A DNA stretch of 64,000 nucleotides from Pseudogracilibacillus sp037071985 (GTDB lineage: Bacteria; Bacillota; Bacilli; Bacillales; Amphibacillaceae). A program made the position numbers and the translations under genes. Under the pieces are notes generated by a model. The model ran no database searches. It saw only the letters and a program-made list of their open reading frames with translations, and was not told the DNA's origin. The stretch spans positions 124,001-188,000 of the forward strand of contig NZ_JAXHDF010000001.1 in the NCBI RefSeq assembly GCF_037071985.1, read 5' to 3'. Below, in pieces: positions 8,755 through 16,370 of the stretch. Numbering within the stretch: the first letter of the stretch is position 1; each line of letters starts with the position of its first letter.

Positions 8755-9518
8755 TATATACTTAACCCTTCTAACGGACTGCTAGCAACAGCTGTTCTTT
8801 TCATGGGAATACGCCCAGCTTCAAAGCCTAATTTCCCTGCTTCCACTGCTAGTCTCATCGCTTTTGCCATTTTAACCGGATCATCTGCGCCAGAAACTGC
8901 TGTGTTTAATAAGACAGCATCTGCTCCAAGTTCCATTGCATATGTTGCATCTTTTGGCGAACCAATCCCTGCATCGACAATGACCGGAACATTCGCTTGC
9001 TCGATAATAAATTGTAAATTTAGCGGATTGATAATCCCTTGCCCTGAGCCAATTGGTGAAGCTCCCGGCATGATCGCATGCACTCCTAATTCTTCTAATC
9101 TTCTTGCAAGCACAACATCATCTGACGTGTACGTTAAAACAGTGAATCCTTCTTCTAAAAGTAATTCAGATGCCTTTAGTGTCTCTACCGGATCTGGCAG
9201 TAATGTTTTATCACAACCAATAATTTCAACCTTGACCATATGACAGATCCCCGAAGCTTGAGCTAAGTTTGCAATCCTTACTGCTTCTTCTGCCGTCTTA
9301 GCTCCAGCTGTATTTGGTAGAAATTTATACTTATCCAAATCTATCTTTTCTAAAAAATTTGGTTGACTAGGCTCAAAAATATTCATTCTTCTTACAGCAA
9401 AAGTTAACACTTCTGTTTCAGATGCGATGACCGCTTCTTTCTGTATGTCAAAGTCTGAAAATTTTCCAGTACCTAAAAATAGTCTTGATTTAAATTGATA
9501 CTCTCCAATTGTTAACAT
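8754..9518 (-). CDS. thiG: Thiazole synthase
   Basis: 254 residues, a (beta/alpha)8 barrel. It builds the thiazole phosphate carboxylate from deoxyxylulose phosphate, dehydroglycine and ThiS thiocarboxylate. The Schiff-base lysine is K96 in MVKVEIIG. The phosphate and glycine-binding blocks PGASPIGSGQGI, VDAGIGSPKDA and GADAVLLNTAVSGA are intact. An AGGGAC-type site precedes its ATG, and 42 bases separate it from thiS upstream. Confidence 0.95.
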   Translation of the reverse strand: MLTIGEYQFKSRLFLGTGKFSDFDIQKEAVIASETEVLTFAVRRMNIFEPSQPNFLEKIDLDKYKFLPNTAGAKTAEEAVRIANLAQASGICHMVKVEIIGCDKTLLPDPVETLKASELLLEEGFTVLTYTSDDVVLARRLEELGVHAIMPGASPIGSGQGIINPLNLQFIIEQANVPVIVDAGIGSPKDATYAMELGADAVLLNTAVSGADDPVKMAKAMRLAVEAGKLGFEAGRIPMKRTAVASSPLEGLSI

Positions 9519-9560
9519 GATTGTCCCTCCATTTTATGTACTAGTAAACTATGCTTCTAT

Positions 9561-9764
9561 TTAACCTCCACCTACAAATTGCACGAACTCTATTTTATCG
9601 CCTTCACTCACACTTACTTGTCCATGGATTTCATTTTGTAAAATTACTTCATTATGTTCAACAATAATTACTGGACTGCTTAATTCGAGATGATCAATTA
9701 AGTCTGTCACTGTTTGTACTGTTTTTGGTATCTTCATTTTTACACCATTAATCGTTAAGTTCAT
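9561..9764 (-). CDS. thiS: Sulfur carrier protein ThiS
   Basis: 67 residues with a ubiquitin-like beta-grasp pattern. The C-terminus FVQFVGGG ends in the Gly-Gly that ThiF adenylates and that becomes the thiocarboxylate. It abuts tenI directly (tenI stop at 9765) and precedes thiG, the usual order for this module. Confidence 0.93.
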   Translation of the reverse strand: MNLTINGVKMKIPKTVQTVTDLIDHLELSSPVIIVEHNEVILQNEIHGQVSVSEGDKIEFVQFVGGG

Positions 9765-10376
9765 CTAGTTCACCTCATTTCCCATTAATGCTTTACGATA
9801 TTTTATTACAGCTGCTTGACTATCTTCAGCTAATAAAACACCTGATAAAACAGCAATTCCACCTATTCCGACTGGTAACAATGAATGAACATTGGATGGA
9901 GTAATTCCTCCGATAGCGATTACAGGAATAGTTACCTGATTGACCACTTCCTCTAATTGCTTGATGCCACGGGATGGAAGACCAGGTTTTGAACTTGTCT
10001 CAAAAACGTGTCCAAATACTAAGTAATCGGCTCTATCCTTTTCTCTTTCTACCGCTTCTTTTGCGCAATGAACGGAGCTACCAATTTGTAAATGAGGAAA
10101 TTTATTTTTAACCTCTTTTACATCGATACTATGAGAGGCCAATTGAACGGTTCCGACATCTTGAGTTACCGCGATATCTACTCGATCATTGATAATTATT
10201 TTAGTCTTTGGCACTCCCATTTCAAGCATTTGATTAATAGCAGAAATATATTGTTTTGCTGTCCAACTCCTCTCTCGCAAATGAATATAATCAATCTCAT
10301 GGTGAATCTGCCTTATCTTGTCGACAAATTTATCGAGTGGCTGCCTGCCAGTTGAAATAATATGTAAAGTTGTCAT
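9765..10376 (-). CDS. tenI: Thiazole tautomerase TenI (ThiE-like fold)
   Basis: 203 residues, related to thiamine phosphate synthase. In B. subtilis TenI aromatises the thiazole tautomer made by ThiG. The catalytic-type histidine is H123 in FGHVFETSSKPGL, a context typical of TenI rather than ThiE. The phosphate-binding block AIGGITPSN is present. It is the first gene of the operon under the TPP riboswitch. A weaker alternative is a true ThiE, but the HVFET motif argues against it. Confidence 0.85.
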   Translation of the reverse strand: MTTLHIISTGRQPLDKFVDKIRQIHHEIDYIHLRERSWTAKQYISAINQMLEMGVPKTKIIINDRVDIAVTQDVGTVQLASHSIDVKEVKNKFPHLQIGSSVHCAKEAVEREKDRADYLVFGHVFETSSKPGLPSRGIKQLEEVVNQVTIPVIAIGGITPSNVHSLLPVGIGGIAVLSGVLLAEDSQAAVIKYRKALMGNEVN

Positions 10377-10417
10377 ACTGCCCCCTTTTCTTTCGTCCTC
10401 GATTGTTAAATAAAAAA

Positions 10418-10457
10418 TAAAAAACCACTTTTCTGTAAAAATACACAGGAAAGTGGT
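10418..10457 (-). terminator. TPP riboswitch expression-platform terminator
   Basis: ACCACTTTCCTGT pairs with ACAGAAAAGTGGT, followed by a T run in the minus-strand transcript, between the aptamer and tenI. Confidence 0.85.
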
Positions 10458-10483
10458 CTGCTATTATGAATTAATAACAAAAC

Positions 10484-10575
10484 ATCACTTCCCTTCGCTA
10501 GCCTTAACTAGATCAGGTTCTAAGAATCCCGAAGTTATACTTCGATCTCAGCTTGTAACACAAGCACCCCTAGTG
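10484..10575 (-). promoter_or_regulatory. TPP riboswitch aptamer (thi-box)
   Basis: Read on the minus strand it contains GGGGTGC, CTGAGA, ACCTGATC, GTTAAGGCTAGCG and AGGGAAGTGATG in the canonical order. It should terminate transcription of tenI-thiSGF when thiamine pyrophosphate is plentiful. Confidence 0.95.
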
Positions 10576-10737
10576 TAAATGAACTATTCAATTTAATCAC
10601 ATATTATCATGATTTGATATTTTGTCAATCACATATGAGGCACTAATTTAATTTTACTTTGTTTCACCCCTCAGAAAATGGGTATTTAGAATAATTAAAA
10701 AGGTTAAGAGAATCTTAAAAGAATAAGACATTTTATT

Positions 10738-10757
10738 AATCAAATAAACATTTGATT
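10738..10757. promoter_or_regulatory. Upstream palindrome of the metal-efflux operon
   Basis: A perfect 8-4-8 inverted repeat (AATCAAAT, AAAC, ATTTGATT), seven bases before the -35 box of the promoter at 10764-10792. It shares the TCAAAT/ATTTGA half-site with the palindrome downstream of the promoter, so it may be a second operator. Confidence 0.5.
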
Positions 10758-10763
10758 ATTTGA

Positions 10764-10792
10764 TTGACATTAGAATAAACGGATCATATACT
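10764..10792 (+). promoter_or_regulatory. Sigma-A promoter of the metal-efflux operon
   Basis: Consensus TTGACA (10764-10769), a 17-base spacer and TATACT (10787-10792). Confidence 0.85.
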
Positions 10793-10796
10793 ATAA

Positions 10797-10812
10797 TCAA
10801 ATACTTATTTGA
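10797..10812. promoter_or_regulatory. ArsR-family operator
   Basis: A perfect 7-2-7 inverted repeat, TCAAATA-CT-TATTTGA, starts four bases after the -10 box, over the likely transcription start. The A/T-rich TCAAATA/TATTTGA arms resemble known CadC/CzrA-type operators. Confidence 0.7.
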
Positions 10813-10830
10813 ATATATGGATGTGAAAAA

Positions 10831-11175
10831 ATGCCGGAAACAACAGAATTTTATTATGATCGGGATAAAGTGAGTCAAATAAAGCCATTAATGGATGATG
10901 TAAATGATGTAGAACTTATATTTAAAGCATTAGCTGATCCAACTCGTTTAAAAATTGCTTATGCACTTACTTTAACAGAAGAATTATGTGTGAATGATGT
11001 GGCACATATTATTGACTCTACTACCGCAACCGCTTCTCATCACTTACGCCTTTTACGGAATATGAAATTAGCAAAATACCGCAAACAAGGAAAAGTGGTT
11101 TTTTATTCATTAGATGATGATCATGTTAGACAACTCGTTTATATAGCAATGGTACATGCGAAAGAAGGTGAATAG
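10831..11175 (+). CDS. ArsR/SmtB-family metal-sensing repressor (CzrA/CadC-like)
   Basis: 114 residues with the winged-helix core FKALADPTRLKIAYAL...ATASHHLRLLRNMKLAKYRKQGK. It is closest in layout to CadC, with ELCVND where CadC has ELCVCD. Of the four Cys of the CadC alpha-3N (Cd/Pb) site only C53 remains. The alpha-5 site residues D96, H98, H109 and E112 are all present. This predicts a zinc/cobalt-type sensor acting through alpha-5. It is the first gene of a two-gene operon, two bases from the ATPase gene, behind a promoter flanked by palindromes, so autoregulation is likely. Confidence 0.88.
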   Translation: MPETTEFYYDRDKVSQIKPLMDDVNDVELIFKALADPTRLKIAYALTLTEELCVNDVAHIIDSTTATASHHLRLLRNMKLAKYRKQGKVVFYSLDDDHVRQLVYIAMVHAKEGE

Positions 11176-11177
11176 AG

Positions 11178-13280
11178 ATGACAAATGAAGTTACTTATAA
11201 GCTCCAAGGATTATCCTGTGCAAACTGTGCTGCAAAATTTGAAAAAAACATTCGGGAAATTGACACTGTCAAAGATGCTCATGTTAATTTTGCTGCTGCA
11301 AAAGTCTCCGTCCAAGGAGAAGTTACAATTAAACAATTAGAAAGAGCTGGCTCATTTGATAATATAAAAATATTTGAAGAAGAAGAAACTATCCCTGAAA
11401 AACAAGCTTTTTTAACCAAACGTGAAAATATAACTACTATTATTGCTTTTTTACTGTTACTCGTTGGGATTTTTATGAGGATGACCATTGGCACGAACAG
11501 TCCAGTCACCATAAGTGTGTTTATCTTATCTATAGTTGTTGGTGGATACAGTTTATTTATTGCAGGTATCAAGAATCTATTTCGGTTTTACTTTGATATG
11601 AAAACGTTGATGACTATAGCGATCATTGGAGCTGCTCTTATTGGAGAATGGGTTGAAGGTGCAATAGTTGTATTACTGTTCGCACTAAGTGAAGCATTGG
11701 AAAGTTATTCGATTGATAAAGCACGAAATTCGATCCAGACATTAGTAAATGTCGCTCCCAATCAAGCTTCAGTACGGAGAGGTAATGAAATAATTAACCT
11801 TGACGTAAAACAAATAAATGTAAACGATGTTATGGTCATCAAGCCCGGTGAAAAAATTGCCATGGATGGAGAAGTAATTAGTGGAAAAACTTCCATTAAT
11901 CAAGCCGCAATAACTGGAGAATCAATTCCTGTTCATAAAACCATTGGAGACGACGTGTTTGCTGGTACGATTAATGAAGAAGGTTCCATAGAGGTTCGAG
12001 TTACAAAACTGGTTCAAGATACGACATTGGCTAAAATCATTCATTTAGTAGAAGATGCACAGGCTGAGAAAGCCCCTGCACAACATTTTGTTGATCGATT
12101 TGCAACCTACTATACCCCTGCTATTTTGATCTTGGCATTGTTAATTGGTGTGATACCTCCACTATTGTTTGGCGGGGAATGGTCTCACTGGATCTATTTA
12201 GGATTAGCTACCCTCGTTGTTGGCTGTCCTTGTGCGCTAATTATTTCCACACCTGTTGCGATCGTAACTGCTATCGGGAATGCTGCTCGTCACGGAATTT
12301 TAATTAAGGGTGGTGTTCATTTAGAAGAAACAGGGCGACTAAATGTAATTGCTTTTGATAAGACTGGTACATTAACAAAAGGTACACCTGAAGTAACCGA
12401 TATCATCCCTCTTTCTTCCGTGGATGCTGATGATGTGATAAATATTGCCGCAGCAATTGAAACATTTTCACAACATCCGATTGCTTCAGCAATTATTCGA
12501 AAAGCAAAAGATAGACAGATTAAACCAGATGTTGCAGAAAACTTTCAATCCATTACAGGTAAAGGAGCCATGGCTGTTATTAATTCCAATACGTATTATA
12601 TTGGAAACCCTGCCCTCTTTGATGGTATTGGAATGGAGGAGTTAATTCCAAGAGAACAAATTTCCACTTTACAGCGGAATGGAAAAACAGCCATGTTACT
12701 TGGTACAGAAAAAGATATCATAGGAATCATTGCTGTAGCTGACCAGGTTCGGAATACTAGCAAGAATGTAATCGATAAATTAAAGAAACTAGGAATTAAA
12801 AATACAGTTATGTTAACAGGAGATAATCAGTTAACTGCTGATTCCATTGCAGAAGAAATTGGTATAACTGATGTTTATGCAGATCTTTTGCCAGAAGATA
12901 AACTAGCTAAAATAAAAGAAATACAATCTGATCATTCAGTAGCAATGATTGGAGATGGAATTAATGATGCACCGGCTCTGGCAAATGCAACAGTTGGTAT
13001 TGCAATGGGCGGTGCCGGGACAGACGCCGCTCTTGAAACAGCAGACGTTACGCTTATGAATGATGACTTAACAAAACTACCATATACGATCTCACTTAGC
13101 AGAAAGGCTTTAAATATAATTAAACAAAATATTTCTTTTGCTCTAGGCCTTAAAATAATCGCACTTCTCCTTGTCATACCTGGTTGGTTAACGTTATGGA
13201 TGGCAATCATAGCCGATGTAGGTGCAACTCTTCTTGTTGTCTTAAACTCCATGCGACTTATGGATAGTAAAAATATATAA
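11178..13280 (+). CDS. cadA: P1B-type heavy-metal efflux ATPase (Zn/Cd/Pb type)
   Basis: 700 residues. One N-terminal heavy-metal-associated domain carries LSCANC (C14, C17). The membrane metal site is C350-P351-C352, the phosphorylated aspartate is D394 in DKTGTLTKG, and the hinge has MIGDGINDAPALA. The final membrane segment contains IADVGATLLVVLNSMRLM, whose conserved Asp is typical of the Zn/Cd/Pb (ZntA/CadA) subgroup rather than copper ATPases. It exports divalent metal across the cell membrane using ATP. Co-transcribed with the ArsR sensor. The symbol follows the CadA/ZntA family; the natural ion is not fixed by sequence. Confidence 0.93.
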   Translation: MTNEVTYKLQGLSCANCAAKFEKNIREIDTVKDAHVNFAAAKVSVQGEVTIKQLERAGSFDNIKIFEEEETIPEKQAFLTKRENITTIIAFLLLLVGIFMRMTIGTNSPVTISVFILSIVVGGYSLFIAGIKNLFRFYFDMKTLMTIAIIGAALIGEWVEGAIVVLLFALSEALESYSIDKARNSIQTLVNVAPNQASVRRGNEIINLDVKQINVNDVMVIKPGEKIAMDGEVISGKTSINQAAITGESIPVHKTIGDDVFAGTINEEGSIEVRVTKLVQDTTLAKIIHLVEDAQAEKAPAQHFVDRFATYYTPAILILALLIGVIPPLLFGGEWSHWIYLGLATLVVGCPCALIISTPVAIVTAIGNAARHGILIKGGVHLEETGRLNVIAFDKTGTLTKGTPEVTDIIPLSSVDADDVINIAAAIETFSQHPIASAIIRKAKDRQIKPDVAENFQSITGKGAMAVINSNTYYIGNPALFDGIGMEELIPREQISTLQRNGKTAMLLGTEKDIIGIIAVADQVRNTSKNVIDKLKKLGIKNTVMLTGDNQLTADSIAEEIGITDVYADLLPEDKLAKIKEIQSDHSVAMIGDGINDAPALANATVGIAMGGAGTDAALETADVTLMNDDLTKLPYTISLSRKALNIIKQNISFALGLKIIALLLVIPGWLTLWMAIIADVGATLLVVLNSMRLMDSKNI

Positions 13281-13286
13281 ACAATA

Positions 13287-13324
13287 AAAGGAACAGGCGT
13301 TAAATTTGTTGCGCCTGTCCCTTT
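13287..13324. terminator. Bidirectional terminator between the ATPase and the YheO-like gene
   Basis: AAAGGAACAGGCG pairs with CGCCTGTCCCTTT. The right arm lies inside the last codons of the convergent gene at 13300. Confidence 0.8.
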
Positions 13325-13941
13325 ATCTCTTTTAAATAATTATAAATAGTATAACGAGATATCTTCATTTTTTTAGCTATGATCGGAATGCTTCTATGGA
13401 TAGAAAAGGCTCCCTTATCATGTAAAAAACGTATCATTTCCACACGTTCTTTCTTTCTCATAAATGGAATAGGTTTTCCTACATGGTCCACCGCTTTCTT
13501 ATAATAATCATCTAATTTCCGTTCAAGGTTTTCATCTTTTTCGGATGCAACAATATTAATAGCATCCCCTACATGTGTTAAATCTTTTAAAACATTATCC
13601 ACCAGGAGCAGACTCGTATAATCATAATTAATCCCAAGAGCAAAATGATAATTCTCTCCTTTTGCATGAAAAGTGGAACATTTCAGTAAATGATTATTGT
13701 TAGATATTCCTTTTATATTGATCAAATCCGTACCTTTAAACAGGTCGTCAATTTCCCCTATTCCTAAGAAATCTAATTTATCCCCTACTTTTCGTTCAGT
13801 CACATGATTGTTCGTTATATATAAAATGGATGATTCATCATTTTCCATATCATGAATAACCACCTCACAGTTGTTCCCGAACATTCTGGCAATTCCATCG
13901 GCGATTCTCTTCAAAAAATCTAACATTTGTTCTCGTTCCAT
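13300..13941 (-). CDS. YheO/DauR-like transcriptional regulator
   Basis: 213 residues. The N-terminal two thirds look like the YheO PAS-like sensor domain (IADGIARMFGNNCEVVIHDM). The C-terminal 60 residues form a helix-turn-helix of the DauR/YheO type (IAKKMKISRYTIYNYLKEIK). The ligand is unknown; DauR homologues control amino-acid catabolism, but nothing here fixes a target. It is a single gene. Upstream, 14000-14025 holds a perfect palindrome (TATTTATG, ten bases, CATAAATA) that could be its own operator. It is convergent with the metal ATPase gene. Confidence 0.8.
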   Translation of the reverse strand: MEREQMLDFLKRIADGIARMFGNNCEVVIHDMENDESSILYITNNHVTERKVGDKLDFLGIGEIDDLFKGTDLINIKGISNNNHLLKCSTFHAKGENYHFALGINYDYTSLLLVDNVLKDLTHVGDAINIVASEKDENLERKLDDYYKKAVDHVGKPIPFMRKKERVEMIRFLHDKGAFSIHRSIPIIAKKMKISRYTIYNYLKEIKGQAQQI

Positions 13942-13999
13942 GTTCTGACCCCCAGTTAATCGTTTTAAAAATCCGATTAATCAAAAATTCCGTCTCTTA

Positions 14000-14025
14000 T
14001 ATTTATGCAATATTATACATAAATA
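14000..14025. promoter_or_regulatory. Palindrome upstream of the YheO-like gene
   Basis: TATTTATG and CATAAATA separated by ten A/T-rich bases, 59 bases before the regulator's start codon. Possible autoregulatory operator; no proof. Confidence 0.35.
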
Positions 14026-14154
14026 TTGCAAGCAAAACAATATCTAACGTTTATTTCCTATTGAGTTTTTCGCCTATTGTTTTCTTTTAAGGTATATTTG
14101 CAAGAGATTCTTCTAAAAAAATGGATGAATATCGTTGTAAAACGCCTTAAAGGA

Positions 14155-14186
14155 TAAAAAAACTTGGAATGTTATCCAAGTTTTTC
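14155..14186 (-). terminator. Terminator of the opp operon
   Basis: AACTTGGA pairs with TCCAAGTT, with A and T runs on either side, 22 bases after the oppC stop. Confidence 0.8.
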
Positions 14187-14208
14187 TTTACAATAATTTT
14201 TATAATCT

Positions 14209-15120
14209 TTAATTTTTCATTCGCGGATCTAGCGCGTCTCTCAATCCATCACCAATTAGGTTAAATCCTAACACTACAAGCATGATAGAGACTCCTGGAG
14301 CAATTAATGTCCATGGCGCTAATTGAATAAAGTCTCGTGAATCTGCAAGCATTTTTCCCCACTCAGGAGTTGGTGGTTGAGCACCGAGCCCTAAAAATCC
14401 GAGTGCAGCCGCTTCCAATATTGCTGTACCAAACCCAAGTGTTGTTTGGACAATAATTGGTGCCAAACTATTCGGCAGTATATGATGAAAAATAATCCGT
14501 CCATTTTTCATGCCTTGCGCTCTCGCTGCCATGATAAATTCTTCTTCTCTTAAACTGATAACCTTTGAACGAACAAGGCGCCCAAAAATCGGGATATTAA
14601 TGATTGCAATTGCGATTAATGCATTTTGTAATGACGCACCTAAAATTGCCACGATTGCGATAGCTAATAAAATACTTGGAAATGCTAAGAGGATATCAAA
14701 AATTCTTGAAATAAGCATATCAATCCAACGGCCAAAATAACCCGCTATAATTCCAAGTAATGTTCCAAAAATTAACGCCCCAGAAACAGCAAAAAATCCA
14801 ACTTGAAGCGAAATTCGGGCTCCGTAAGCAATTCTCGTAAAAATATCTCGTCCAACATCATCTGTTCCTAACCAATGATCAGAGGATGGCGGCTTAAGTC
14901 GATCAACCAATACCTGTTCTTCGTATCCATAAGGAGTAAGTAACGGAGCAAATAATCCTAGCAAGATAAATAGTAAAATTATAACAAAACCTGCTATAGC
15001 AAAATTATTTTTCTTTAATTGTCTATATCCATCTTGCCAAGGTGAAGTTGCTTTTAGCTCTTCCTCTTCTAGAATACTGGGGTCAGATAATAGTTCATCG
15101 GTCTTTTGTTCACTTCTCAT
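14209..15120 (-). CDS. oppC: Peptide ABC transporter permease, OppC/DppC type
   Basis: 303 residues. A cytoplasmic N-terminus with the OppC_N segment (WQDGYRQLKKNNFAIAGFVI) precedes about six membrane segments and a BPD_transp_1 domain. The EAA loop EFIMAARAQGMKNGRIIFHHILPN contacts the ATPases. With OppB it forms the membrane channel for peptides. It is the last gene of the operon, 14 bases after oppB, and a terminator follows. Dpp and Opp systems cannot be told apart by the permease alone. Confidence 0.92.
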   Translation of the reverse strand: MRSEQKTDELLSDPSILEEEELKATSPWQDGYRQLKKNNFAIAGFVIILLFILLGLFAPLLTPYGYEEQVLVDRLKPPSSDHWLGTDDVGRDIFTRIAYGARISLQVGFFAVSGALIFGTLLGIIAGYFGRWIDMLISRIFDILLAFPSILLAIAIVAILGASLQNALIAIAIINIPIFGRLVRSKVISLREEEFIMAARAQGMKNGRIIFHHILPNSLAPIIVQTTLGFGTAILEAAALGFLGLGAQPPTPEWGKMLADSRDFIQLAPWTLIAPGVSIMLVVLGFNLIGDGLRDALDPRMKN

Positions 15121-15134
15121 ATTATCAGCCCCTT

Positions 15135-16136
15135 CTAATATTTAATTCTCGGATCAATATACGAATATAGTAAATCTACAATTAAATTAATGATGACAAA
15201 AATAAATGCGACTACTAAAATACCCGATTGAATCACTGGATAATCACGATAATTTATCGCTTCAAATATATACCTTCCTACACCTGGCCAACTAAAGATT
15301 GTCTCCGTCAATATAGCTCCTCCAAGTAAGACCCCGGTCTGAAGTCCAATAACAGTTAGAACTGGAATCAAAGCATTTTTTAAAGCATGTTTATAAATAA
15401 TTAAAAATTGCCCTGAACCTTTTGCCCGTACAGTTCTAATATAATCGGATTTCATCACTTCGAGCATGCTTGACCTTGTCATCCTGGCAATAATTGCCAT
15501 TGGAATGGTTCCTAAAGCGATACTCGGTAAAACCAAATGCTTTAGCGTAGAAATTAATTTTGCACCATCCATTTTAATAATAGTATCGACTACATAAAAA
15601 TAAGTAATTGCATCAACAGGATCTCTACTATTTTGCCTTCCACTAGCAGGAAACCAGCCTAATTCTTGTGCAAATACCCATTGTTGCATTAATGCCAACC
15701 AAAACACAGGAATCGATACCCCAATAAGTGCTACAAACATAGCTATAAAATCGAACCATGAGTTTTGTTTCCATGCACTAATGATTCCTGCATTGACACC
15801 GACAAATACAGCAAATAACATAGCAAAAAATGTTAATTCAAAAGTAGCGGCAATATACGGCCAAATTTCTTTTGCAATTGCTGCTTTCGTCTTTAAAGAT
15901 GTTCCTAAATCACCTTGCAACAAACCTTTAACATATAAAAAATATTGGACAAAATATGGTTCATTTAAACCCATACTTTCTTCCAATTCCTTAATTGCTG
16001 CTTGCGTTGCACTCTGTCCTAAAATTACTTGAGCTGGGTTCCCGGGTATTAAGTGTACGATTGAAAATGTAATTAATGTCATACCTAACAATACAGGAAT
16101 CAACATTAATAAACGCCTCATTGTGTAAGATAGCAT
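15135..16136 (-). CDS. oppB: Peptide ABC transporter permease, OppB/DppB type
   Basis: 333 residues. The N-terminus MLSYTMRRLLMLIPVLLGMT and FSIVHLIPGNPAQVILG are diagnostic of OppB/DppB, with six predicted membrane segments. The EAA-type loop SDYIRTVRAKGSGQFLIIYKHALKN is intact. It forms a heterodimeric channel with OppC. It is separated from the binding-protein gene by 234 bases containing a hairpin at 16214-16262, which may lower permease expression relative to the binding protein. Confidence 0.93.
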   Translation of the reverse strand: MLSYTMRRLLMLIPVLLGMTLITFSIVHLIPGNPAQVILGQSATQAAIKELEESMGLNEPYFVQYFLYVKGLLQGDLGTSLKTKAAIAKEIWPYIAATFELTFFAMLFAVFVGVNAGIISAWKQNSWFDFIAMFVALIGVSIPVFWLALMQQWVFAQELGWFPASGRQNSRDPVDAITYFYVVDTIIKMDGAKLISTLKHLVLPSIALGTIPMAIIARMTRSSMLEVMKSDYIRTVRAKGSGQFLIIYKHALKNALIPVLTVIGLQTGVLLGGAILTETIFSWPGVGRYIFEAINYRDYPVIQSGILVVAFIFVIINLIVDLLYSYIDPRIKY

Positions 16137-16213
16137 TATGTCACCTCAATTCCTTCAAGCTAAAATACTCTATAAAAAAAGAAGCTATGATAAATTTCCT
16201 TTAGTCAAAAGAA

Positions 16214-16262
16214 AATCCGAACTATGAGTGAATATTTACTATACATTTCATGAGTTCGGATT
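16214..16262 (-). terminator. Intercistronic hairpin between binding protein and oppB
   Basis: AATCCGAACT pairs with AGTTCGGATT around a 29-base loop, followed on the minus strand by TTCTTTTG. It may be a partial terminator or an mRNA stabiliser that keeps the binding-protein message more abundant than the permease message. Confidence 0.5.
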
Positions 16263-16370
16263 CTTTCATTTAACTGTTTTAAAACCATATTGCTCATGAA
16301 CTGCCATGTAACTTCGGAAAGTTTTACTTCATCACTGCCTTCTTCTTATGCCTAAAATTTTTATGAAAAC

